Part shown: piece after piece, positions 8,051 through 18,100 of the stretch | How the letters are laid out: the number at the start of each line of letters is the position of its first letter | How positions within the stretch are numbered: the first letter of the stretch is position 1 | Origin: Phoronis ovalis | Lineage: Eukaryota; Phoronida; Phoronidae | Reading direction: 5' to 3' | Assembly (NCBI GenBank): GCA_028565635.1 | Contig: JAOXYB010097049.1 | Location: 1 to 21,735 of the forward strand | DNA: 21,735 nt | The notes under the pieces: model-generated | Seen by the model: only the letters and a program-made list of their open reading frames with translations | Told to the model about the DNA's origin: nothing | The model's database searches: none | Translations under genes and position numbers: made by a program

Positions 8051-11000
8051 CTACTGCTGCTGTTCAGTTTTGTTTTCCTCCAACTTAGCTTCTGCTTTAG
8101 AGATTGTTCTTTTAACTAGATACTGGCTCAGATTAACATTTTCTATTCCGGCAAAAAAATCATCATGTGATGCAGTACCAATAGTAATGCTATCAGTGGA
8201 AGATTTAGGTACAAGAGATGGATCGATCACTTTCTCAGTCTTCTTACGAGAAAGTTCTGCAAGCTTAATTTTCTCCAATACTTCCTCCATTACATCACCT
8301 TGAGATTTTCCCTTTTTATTACACGAAACTTTATCTGTATTGTCACACTCGGAACTAGAAGCACCATCTACTTGTGAGACATCCGTTGACCTAACCAAAT
8401 CTTGACTAGTATTTACTTCGCCTGCAAGCTGCCCAACAGAATCATTCAATGTTTCTGAATCAGCACTCTTTATCAGTGACTCTTTAACTGGTTCTTGCAC
8501 TATATCATTTTCTTTTTCAGTGATATCTCTTTGGTATGTGTCATCTGATTTAGCCACTTCTAATGGTGCTTCATCTAAGGCATTTGGTTGGGCCATGCCA
8601 AACTCGTGACTACTCCCTACACTATCTTGACTGTCTGAAGTAATCATTGTTGTATTGTCTAGAGAAACATAGATATTAGGAAATATTTGTCTCAGCTCAT
8701 CTGTCTTAACTCTATCAACAGCAAGCTCACCTCTCTAAAATATGAAAAAATACATTAGAATTGAGTATGTCATCAGAATTTATTCTGACGCATGCGCATA
8801 CAAAATTTGGATCAAAATTTTAAACTCCATCAATTTTTGTAGTCACAAATCTTGGTAAAGTTATAGAAATCCACATCATGCGACACACTTAAATACACAA
8901 GAAGTTATTACATAATGGGCTTTAGTGGTGCTGTGTGAAGGCATATGAGAGCACTCACCCTGCCTTTCAAAGAAGCATTAATGCCAGAATCCAGCAACAG
9001 CTGAACTATGTCACCATGTCCTCTATCTGCAGCCCAGTGCAATGATGTCCATCCATTCTACAACAATCAAGTATAATGACATGGTTCAACAGAGACATAT
9101 ATATTTTATAAACTATAAATATTTTAAAACAATTTTACCAGAGTACTATTTCGGTCTTAATCAAATAAAAAATATGCTGAACACAAATTCTCTCTTTAAA
9201 GATTTTTTTTGTTTGAAACAAGATGAAAGCAGATATTGTTGCATGGTAAACAATGAAACTTTTGTTGAGTGTGAATACCATGTTGTCATACATACAGAAC
9301 ACAATATTCAACCGTCAGTTTTACATATGGTTTCTGCAGAAATGCACACAAAAAACATAAATGGAAACTTTTTAAAGGTGATTTAGTATACTTTCATGCT
9401 AACTTACTGTTCCTTGGGAACTTATTTCGCACCCACTAGTAATGAGTTCTCTGCAGACTTCAATATGGCCATGATATGCAGCAAACATTAATGGAGTAAA
9501 ATCAGCCTGAAAGTAACTGACACACATTTAGAGGTTTTCATAAAACAGGTTTATCTATAACATGTAAGCAGAGTCTAAACTGAATATTTTGGCACTTGAA
9601 TGTACTAACATTTCCCTAAACCAGCAGAAAATAGGTGACAGTTATACTTTAAACAAATTTTAACTAGAAAAAATTACAGCTTCTGAAGACATCAAGTCAT
9701 ATCTCAAATCACTGCAAGAGACACAATTCCGTGATACAAAATTCGTGATTTACACCGGTTTTGGTTTCATTATTTCTGGTTTGACAACAACATTTTGACA
9801 AATTCTTTGACATTATGGTTTGTACCTCGCCAAGGTCACTACTCTTTGCATTGATGTCACATCCAGCATTAATCAACATCTTGGCAATTTTTCCTAAATG
9901 CCTGCCTTCTGTGTCCGGACATCGTGCACATTCATGCAAAGCTGTGCGCTGATCCTAAAATAACAATAATATTTTGCACTCTTTACAATGTTATTCAGTC
10001 ACTACAGTGAAATAGCTGGAGACTCAAGTGAAACTTATTTGAGAGCAGTTCTAAAAGAAATTCCTTTCTCTGGGAGACACTTTTCATTTTGTTTTGTTTG
10101 CGTGGAGATATAAGTGATATAACAATATTTGTGCCTGTGCTAAATAATAACTTGATTGACAACGTTCCTTGACATACTTGCTTGCTATAATTATGACACT
10201 TTTTCCCGATATTTTGCTTCAGTGACTATAACATTGTAAGGAGTGAGTTACGGGTTTCTTATTTTACTTGAGACTATTCATATTAACAGAAAAGATTTAT
10301 CTACACTTACAGTAAACAGATTACTTGTGGCATTGTGTACACTTGAATATTTCCACTAGATATTTAGCTGTTAAATGACAAGTATTAATACATGCCTTGT
10401 TGCCATTTTCAGTGGCTATAACTTCACCAGTTTTACTGATATTTTTTTTTGGAAAGAATTTACATTTATAAATGTATGGCTTAAAATAGATCTCAGGCAC
10501 TCTTGCTAAATTTTATTAGTTTAATATTCTTGACTTCTGGTGTAAGGCATTTGTGATTGATACCTTTAAAATAAATATAAATTTCAAATTATAATTTTCT
10601 GTTAAGCTGTAATATATCAATAAACAATCAGTTTTACTTGAAATATTACTTATACCTTATTAGCAGCATGAATGTCACATCCTAAATTTATCAGTATTTC
10701 AACTGCATCTGTGCGACACCAGTAAGCAGCGCATATCAGAGGTGTCCAACCATTCTGAAAATAATACGTGAATTACACCCTGAATTAAATAAAACTTTAC
10801 TGTGCTCTCACAACTGATAACTAGGTGTTTGGATAAAACTTGGCTGTTTCCAAGGGATTAAAAGTGGAAGATCCCATTTTTTGAAAAAATGCAACAAACA
10901 TTTTACTTCCTTTTTATTACCCACTCATTTCTTGATATACCTTTGGTATAAACTATGTCAGGTGTTATTTACAAAATTTACTGCGGTTTTCCATGTGGAC

Positions 11001-14000
11001 AATTTGTGATATTACTACTTCCATATGATAATTGTCGGAAACAATGTAAAGTTACAACTCCATAATTTAGGACTTACACAAGCAAAATGCTTTGTCAGAA
11101 AAAATCGTAACTTTATGATCCATGTAGGAATCTTTACAGAGTTATGAAATCATAAGTATTTACAGAAATCACAAATATTTACTAAATCGTAACTTTAGAT
11201 GTTTCAGACAACGGCCCCATGACAAGTCAGATCAAAGCAAAATGTTTTAATTGATGTTTCAAAATTATGGTAAACAAGTCAAGACCACACATATTTAGAA
11301 CAATTTGCCAAGGAATCAGGAATTTGAATTTTGTTGGAACTTAATTATGAATAAATTAAACTATATAGGCAAGTGTTTATTTACATTTTCAGGTAAGACA
11401 AAACAAACCTTTCAATGTATATTTGGATTTTGTTGGGTTTAGTTTCAGTCAAAATGAATGGGATCTCTGATGCATCTGTAATTTGTAAGCTGATGTCTTC
11501 TAAAATAATTGGTTTTAAAAATGTGGGTTGTGAAATTAAAAAAAAATTAGCTAGTGGGGGTTCATTTTAATTTGAAATTTTACGTGTTGAGTAAGAGAAT
11601 AAAATCCATATTCTGGGTGGTGGGTTTGAAAAAGTGCCCTTCTCCCTCCCTGTACAACCAAAGCAAGCAACCCTGTTACTACTGTAATTAAATGTATTAT
11701 TTTATTTCCACAAGCCAAATACAGGGGAGGAATAGGATGTACCTTGTCTTGTGCGTTTATTTCCGAGCCTGCATCATGTAACAGTTTAATTATTTCAGCA
11801 AAACCTTTCATTGCAGCATGGTGAATAGCAAGACAACCCCGCTAAAAGAAAGAAATATATTTAAACATCTTTTGCTACAGAAGCAGACTCCATGTTACTG
11901 TGGTGTGCAGTTTTCATATTTAAAGTGCATTCTCACAGTATTTTCCGGTTCATAAGACTATGACAAATTATCAATCCCTTTTACAGATGGGATCTTTCTT
12001 AGTTAGGAATACTTTTTTATTGCCTATGTTTCCCAAAGAGTTTCTTGATAGCCCTTAAACTAACAATTGCTTCCCAGTATTTACCTAGTTATATGTGAAC
12101 AGCCCAAAAATGTACGGGCATAAAAGAGCCTCATAACAGCATCCTAAATGGGAAACAGTTGACGAAGTCAAGCAGTTAACACATACAATTCTGAATAAAA
12201 CATTGTTATGAGTGAACACAATAATTATTGGATGTTTTCAGAGGCTAGATGTAATATAGTTGTATCAGTTTATATAACTTGACAAGCTTTATTTCACAAA
12301 ACTTGTCATATCATATAAGTATCTGCATATTGCTAGATAAATTTAATAATTAATAATACATACTTCATCCTTTACATTCACGTCACATTTGGCCTCTAAA
12401 AGCATCTTCACAATTTCTGTCTTGCCTTGGGAAGCCACATGAATTGCACATGAGTTATGCTGTAAAATATATTTTTTAAAATTTAATGTGAAGTATGCAG
12501 ACAGGTAGGTAGATATTATAAATTATCTACATAAAATTAATCCTGCACTCGTGGCCCTACTATGCACAGCCTATGACTTGTGCATAGGGTCATGGTCAGC
12601 TCCTATCTCAGAGGGGCCAAAATTCGAAAATACTCACTTTCATAATTAAATAAATGAATTCCACACACATGCTTCGACTCTTCCGCTTCTTTTAGTTTTA
12701 CCACCATATCTAGATAATTTAAAGCTTCCACAACAGATCTGCATAAAATCTGCAAAATGCACTCTTGAAGGTCTGTCATCCATTGCACGATATTATGTCG
12801 TCCTAATAACAGGCCCAATATCTGACGTATTGGTGCTAACACTTCTATTCAAAAAGTACTGTCTTTCGAAATTAACAGAAACAATAAAAAATCTTACACA
12901 GCAATGCTCAAATGAATTTAGTTTGTTATTATCAAGTGAAAAATATATAATTATTTCTTTTTGCACAATATTTGTTGGATTTTAGGGAATTTTAACTAAA
13001 AAACATGAAGCGACCATAATGGCATCTCATGGGCATGTTAATTCATTTTCACTGATTTTCTACCATCAGACTTGTTTACACGCGTAGATTTATACGTTCT
13101 TCACTTACTAATAGCAATTTAAGACCATTGGATTACAGTTGTATCAAAAATGTCCTCGTGTTGGTGAGTTTTGCTAATTTCGAAAGACGATACTTTTTGA
13201 ATAGGAAAGTGTTAGGACCAATATGGCAGATATTGGCCCCTATTATTAGGACTACGATATTATATGCTATTGCGCATTCGTGAAGGCTAGTCGAACTTCA
13301 GCCCCTTTGAGATAGAAGCTGGTCATGACCCTAAGTACAAACCGTATACTGTGCATAGCACGGTTATAAAATAAGAATTAAGGAAAACTTTTAGGGGATG
13401 GAGAAGGACTATTCCTGGCTTCATGACGCTACTACTGTAGGGTCATGGCCCAGATAGTGTTAAAACCAGCATAAGTTGGCCTCTTGCAAAAACACTCAGT
13501 GTGTGTCAAAAAATTCAATAAAGTGAAAACAAATTTGTTGCCCGGGGGGGGGTACTCAAGGTTTTTATGACTACGGGGATGTGCCGCGGAACCCAATCCA
13601 AAAATTTAGCTTGTGGTAGTAAACCTAATCCAAATTTTCTGAAATTTTAGGGTAGCAATCCAAATTTTGTGAAATATAAGGGTAGCAATCCAAAATTTTA
13701 AAATATTTGAGTATATCAATCCAATTTTACGCAAACTGACGGATACAAACCAAATTCCAAAATATATTTATGGAATTATGGATACAAACCTAAAATTAAT
13801 TCAAATACTGATCCTTCTAGTTCTAGTGTTTTATCTGCCACTTGGAGCTTGATTAATACTCCTCAAAGACAAAGTGACTTTCAGCCAAATTAAGTCTGCA
13901 AGATTGAAATTTTGCGTTGGTCTGAGTAGTAATGGATTTGTATGGTAAAAGTCACCTTGAGCAGTTCAGGAGTATAAATCAAGCTTCAAGGGGCAGATAA

Positions 14001-14226
14001 CACAGCCAACAAACTGGGCGGAACCATTGCCATTACTTATTAATATTTAAAAATACAACTTATCATAAAGACCGAGAGTCAGTAATACTCGAATAACATT
14101 ATTGCTTACTGTGTATGACACCCAATTAACGTCTATTCCTTCTTCTAAAAATTTCTTTACTTTATTCACTTGACCAAAGCCACATGCTTCCCAGAAAAAT
14201 TCCTGCCTGCTTGCTGCCAAACCCAT
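8051..14226 (-). CDS. Ankyrin-repeat protein, 473 residues, 8 coding exons
   Basis: Exons in order: 14226-14110, 12459-12364, 11841-11743, 10754-10656, 9954-9826, 9506-9408, 9057-8959, 8734-8051. All junctions are phase 0 with AG acceptors and GT donors (gtaagc, gtatgt, gtacat, gtataa, gtacaa, gtaagt, gtgagt). Exon 1 (residues 1-39) holds a degenerate first ankyrin unit (FFWEACGFGQVNKVKKFLEEG). Exons 2-7 (residues 40-246) hold one unit each, e.g. NGWTPLICAAYW, ADFTPLMFAAYHGHIE, NGWTSLHWAADRGHGDIV; exon 5 is 43 codons because of an insert around CPDTEGRHLGK. Exon 8 starts with a short capping segment (RGELAVDRVKTDELRQIF), then about 200 residues rich in S, D, E, T and K, with KKGK at about 386-389 and a possible helix at 392-414. 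The ATG follows an in-frame TGA at 14244-14242. Ankyrin domains bind proteins; partner and pathway are unknown, and no orthologue is recognised. Probably a scaffold or adaptor. Confidence 0.93.
8788..8799. promoter_or_regulatory. NRF1-like palindrome in ankyrin intron 7
   Basis: acgcatgcgcat is close to the NRF1 consensus ygcgcaygcgcr. It sits in intron 7, next to a small hairpin (cagaatttattctg), not in an obvious promoter. It is noted because CG-rich strings are rare in this AT-rich window; function is unproven. Confidence 0.15.
11031..11212. mobile_element. MITE-like element in ankyrin intron 3
   Basis: The left end, attgtcggaaacaatgtaaa followed by gttac, is matched by the right end read in reverse complement, gttgtctgaaacatctaaag followed by ttac (plus-strand 11188-11212). 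This gives terminal inverted repeats of about 25 bp on a body of about 180 bp with no coding capacity. An internal aatcgtaacttta copy near 11104-11116 repeats part of the terminus. Target-site duplications were not clear. This fits a miniature inverted-repeat transposable element; superfamily not assignable. Confidence 0.55.
12556..13362. repeat. Large inverted repeat with unequal arms in ankyrin intron 1
   Basis: Left arm about 12556-12875 and right arm about 13172-13362 are reverse complements in two blocks. Inner block: left 12780-12875 (ctattcaaaaagtactgtct, ttcgaaatt) against right 13172-13275 (aatttcgaaagacgatactt, tttgaatag, then gatattggccc and tattattaggac). Outer block: left 12556-12630 (ctatgcac, agggtcatggtcagct, tctcagaggggcc) against right about 13290-13362 (cccctttgagatag, agctggtcatgacccta, gtgcatag). 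About 150 bp present in the left arm (12630-12780) has no partner on the right. The loop is about 300 bp. The outer left end also has its own hairpin, ctatgcac/gtgcatag at 12560-12587. It resembles a foldback or MITE-type element, or an inverted duplication followed by deletion. Confidence 0.75.
12603..12842 (-). other. Protein-like open frame inside the left arm of the inverted repeat
   Basis: A minus-strand open frame of 79 codons (first ATG at about codon 22) covers the part of the left arm that the right arm lacks. Its composition is protein-like, e.g. DLQECILQILCRSVVEALNY and KLKEAEESKHVCG, unlike most chance frames in this window. No family is recognised. It lies in intron 1 of the ankyrin gene on the same strand, but I found no splice pair that would join it in frame to exons 1 and 2. 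It may be a captured gene fragment, a transposon remnant or chance. Confidence 0.25.
13544..13809 (+). repeat. G-run element with 30-bp degenerate tandem units
   Basis: A GC-rich head (cccgggggggggtactcaag, then atgactacggggatgtgcc and gcgg) is followed by tandem units of exactly 30 bp: 13591-13620, 13621-13650, 13651-13680, 13681-13710, 13711-13740 and 13741-13770. After a 9-bp spacer comes a partial unit from 13780. The best-conserved unit core is ggtagcaatccaaatttt; later units drift to ggatacaaaccaaatt. The element lies in intron 1 of the ankyrin gene. A period divisible by three hints at decayed coding repeats, but stops interrupt every frame. The head resembles 3549-3600. Confidence 0.8.
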
Positions 14227-15178
14227 GATGATGTCAGATGTTCACCAGAACTGAATCAATAAAAGGCTGTAAAAGCACAAAATGGAAGTTACTTCACGAC
14301 TAAACTGTCTATTTACAATTTTAATAAAAACATGAAATAACGAATATTACGGATGCCAAAAGCCCGGTCAATAGACAGCACCTCCGAGCATTGTCTGTTC
14401 AACAATTGAAACTCTTCCATCAACGGAGGCGTGATAATGAGTGCCTTATTCTGGCGTTTAAGTAAAAGCGTACCTGAGGCTATAGATTTCATAAAAGTGT
14501 TAAATACGTGTTATATAAAATGCAATTTAATTTATATACCATTTTTGTTTATTATTATTTTTTAATTATGGTAAGGTAAAATTTCACAATTTTTTTTAGA
14601 ATATGCGGTAGGTTAAGGAACAACTACTTTTATGGCAATCTCATTTTCAAGATAATCTAAAGAAATGTCCGGATGTAGAAATTGGAGGCAGGAGCTTATT
14701 TGAATAGGTAAATCTCACATTTAAAAATTGTCTTTTTATTAAAAATACGTGTACTCGCACCTTCGTGATCGTAATTTAAAATACCATGATTTTACTATAG
14801 ACTCTCTGGCTAGTACACATAGAGAATCAGAGCCTCCTTGTTGGTAATTTTAGCCGCATCCCTATTAAAGAAGGCGATAACGATACTCGATAGTCGGTAT
14901 ATAAATTTAAACCATGTGTTTTCCCGGCTCATTACGAAATGGTTAAAACGAAGATAAGTTAGTTCAAAATCACATTATTTACCTAATCCTGTATACGAAG
15001 GAATGATCTAATACTTGTAATAGTTGAGTCTATTTTGTTTTGTACAATTAATACACTTGATCTGAAAACGACAATAATATTTAGAATTAAATTTAAAAAC
15101 CAGATATCAAAATTCAAATGTTTGCAATTAAACCGCTGATTTGACATTTATTATTATCTCTGTTTTCTTTATTCCCAG

Positions 15179-15198
15179 CCGACTGACATGTGACAAAT
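15179..15198 (+). other. 5' UTR part of first visible USP exon
   Basis: A pyrimidine-rich acceptor (tctgttttctttattcccag) ends at 15178, so the first coding exon probably begins at 15179 with 20 nt of 5' UTR and an upstream noncoding exon remains unplaced. If instead transcription starts nearby, this is simply leader sequence. Confidence 0.45.
15188..15193 (+). promoter_or_regulatory. Minimal start-stop upstream ORF (ATGTGA) before USP start
   Basis: ATG at 15188 is followed at once by TGA, ending 5 nt before the main ATG at 15199. If the mRNA begins upstream, as the acceptor at 15178 implies, this start-stop element lies in the 5' UTR. Such elements are known to hold initiating ribosomes and lower downstream translation in other eukaryotes. 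The effect here is inferred. Confidence 0.4.
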
Positions 15199-18100
15199 AT
15201 GCCTGCCTTTGATTTTGAATACACGGGGGATAATAATTTGTCGCACAAAATTGACCAAAAAGTCAAGGCTGGCTTTAATCCTTCAAAACCCACCAAGATT
15301 GATGAAAAAATACAGCAAGGATCACACAATCAAATACTGTTAACAAAAATTGGATTCACTGAAACAAAAATGACACACAATTTACAACTGCAGCAGCTAA
15401 AGTCAAAGTATACAATATTCAATGCATCAAGTGAAAAACAAAATGATACAGGTATGTTGGTAGAATTTTGTAATGTGCATGGTGATGAATCTTAATAATG
15501 GCATTAGCCATTAGTATTTATAATAAAGTGATATATGAGTTAATGAAGCTGAGGTAGGTACAGTACTTGTCATAACAGAAGAAACAAAGTTTTAATGTGC
15601 CAGTGTTATCATGGCGTTTGCTGATACAGTATAACATTGAACTGCTTTGAAATTCTAAAGTTTTAATAACGATGGCAGTGCAGTATCTGTTTACAACCAG
15701 TCTTGTAATCAATATAATATCGTAAAGTTTTTTCAGAATATACAGATCTCTCATACAATTGTATTAATTATTTGTTAATTTTTTGCAGTACAATCTGAGA
15801 ATAAATTACCAGGTAAAATGCTCAACTGTAATAATCACAATTCAACTCCTAAGACGAATGATACTGTATCAATTTCTAAAAAGAAAGCAAGTGATGGCAT
15901 ACCAACTCCTAAAAAGATCTTATTTGACCCCCAACGTTTAGATTTTGGACCAATAAAACTTCACCACGTAGGACCTGGCTTAGGAAATATGGGCAATACA
16001 TGTTTTGTAAACAGTATTATACAGGCTTTGACATACTGCCCACCACTATTTAACTATCTGCTTAGTGATCATCACGTGCGGACATGTAAGTATTAACCAT
16101 TTCAACTATTTCAGTTTAAGAAAAAAAAGGCGATAATTATTAGTTGATAAATAGACTAATACTAGTTGGCCTGTGTAATAATAGGTAATTGAATTAAATA
16201 TAAATATCAAATAATTAAAAACATCATCTAAAAACTCAAGTAATCTTGGAAGACGTTTTGTAATCTACTATTAAACTAACACAGTACTTAATTATATTCA
16301 AATCAGAAGTTAACTTGTATATAATAGAAACATCTGTTCTATTGCATAAAAAATAAAATGTGTAGTTACACTAAAGCGCAAAAATTTAGTTTTTCTAATA
16401 ACTGATATCAGTCTACATGATAAATCAATAGGAAATCTGTATTCAAAAATGAATCGTGCTAATAGAATGTGTTTGAGTGTTTAACTATGTAATATTTATT
16501 GTTGCTGAGCACTACAATTCATTTTCAAGAATAAACAGAGGTAATTTTATTCTTGTACAGGAATTGCTTTGTCTAGTGTGTTAAATTAAGGCCACTGCTT
16601 CTTATTTGTTTGTGCTCTGCTTGTCATTTAGAAGATGCATAATTTTTCAGCAACTACTCATATTTTTCATCACTTCAAAGTTAAATACAATTATTTTTAA
16701 AATTGTCTACAAACAAGTGTGGCTGAAACATTGTCCTTTTGGAACCTGTTCCAAGTGTATACATTTTAGAGCCAATACCAAGTACATAATAACTGAAGGT
16801 GAAATAATGTTTTCCCACACATAGCTTGTGTGTGTTCTTGTGGTAGCCAATCAAATATTCACCTTATTTTACTGGTAGGTAATGTTGTGGGTTTTTGTGC
16901 TTTGTGTGAACTCAAACGACATATGAAACGGATTGTTGATCATCAAAATGGAGGCCAGACATCCATTACACCACAAGCAATTCTCATAAAGCTAAGAGGT
17001 AAGTGTAAGTGTTGTATAGTGTGGTGCCAATATCATTCGATTGCAATTTCTTAATAATATCTAGCTTATCACTATATAGAGTAAGAGCTATGCAGCATAG
17101 ACTGATCTTACTTTTCGATAAGCATCAGATCTAAGATTCAGTTATATATTAAAAAAACTGCATTGGTTTCACTAGCTGATATTATTACTTAGTGTCAGAC
17201 ACTGGTGACCAATTCTGCCTTGATTGACTTCTCATAGAGAATATTACTGCAGACTATGCTAACTACTGTATGAAAATTACAAAAAAAATGTTTGGAAATT
17301 AAAACAGGATAGATATACCTTGCTGTCATAATATATAGCATTTATTGACTGTATGACTTAGATAATAAGAATATCATATTTTATCCCAAAAAGCAATAAT
17401 GGTATGAAGTTATGCAATAATTTATTTGTGAAATTGATTTTACAATGCTGTTTATTTACAAATTCACTACTGTAGCATTTATTATGTATTTCTTGTAGCA
17501 ATTGCCAAACATTTTCAGTGGGGACGACAAGAAGATGCTCATGAATTCCTGCGTTACATGGTGGACGCCATGCAGAGAGCTTGTCTGAATGGTTATAAGG
17601 AGTAAGCTTTACATTTTAATTCAAATTAAATTTGATTTAATCAATTATAGAACAATAATTTTGATGAGATCATGTCATATTCATCCTGGGTGGCATCTCC
17701 TACTGGGAATGGGAAAGAGACTTGAATGCAAGAGATTGCCAGTTCCATGGAAGTGTCATGATGAGATTAAAAGCTTTGTTTTATAAGTTTTTGACTTACA
17801 TTCTCTAGTTACTTAAATTTAATGTATGAGTACAGCATTTTGATAAGAAATCATTACATACTGGAGTTTTGAAGGAATGATCTGGTGGTCAAATGTGCCT
17901 AACTGTACTGGCCTGTACTGGACTAGTCAACAACCAGGCTTCTGAAAGGAGAGAGGATTAGCAAATCTGTGCTGGAACTAGTATGCTATGCATGACTAAA
18001 CATGAATAAGCAAAATGTTTTGTTACAATTTTTAAAAACTTGTGATTGAAAATTTTATGGCACATGAATTAGAAACTTCAAAGTGTAAAAAAAATGTGTA

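Larger units (their letters stand above)
14227..15198. promoter_or_regulatory. Head-to-head intergenic region between ankyrin and USP genes
   Basis: The two start codons face away from each other across 972 bp, so both promoters must lie here or further away through 5' introns. On the minus strand an acceptor-like ccttttattgattcag ends at 14251 and a donor-like cctcag|gtacgc lies at 14473-14472, suggesting a noncoding first exon and a 223-bp 5' intron for the ankyrin gene. On the plus strand an acceptor (tttctttattcccag) ends at 15178, suggesting a 5' UTR intron for the USP gene. A TATATAAA string at 14898-14905 and a cctccg/cggagg inverted pair at 14381-14429 are visible; their roles are unknown. 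Confidence 0.55.

Noticed and set aside
8070-8303. Plus-strand 77-codon frame
   Set aside because: Antisense shadow of the last exon of the ankyrin gene.
9042-9386. Plus-strand 114-codon frame
   Set aside because: Mostly within intron 6 of the ankyrin gene on the opposite strand. Composition is unremarkable and no family or motif is seen; an open frame of this length can occur by chance among several kilobases of AT-rich intron.
14898-14905. TATATAAA as a USP promoter element
   Set aside because: It is about 300 bp upstream of the ATG with no mapped start site, and such strings are frequent here. Left as a note only within the intergenic entry.
15114-15329. Minus-strand 71-codon frame
   Set aside because: Antisense of the first USP coding exon.
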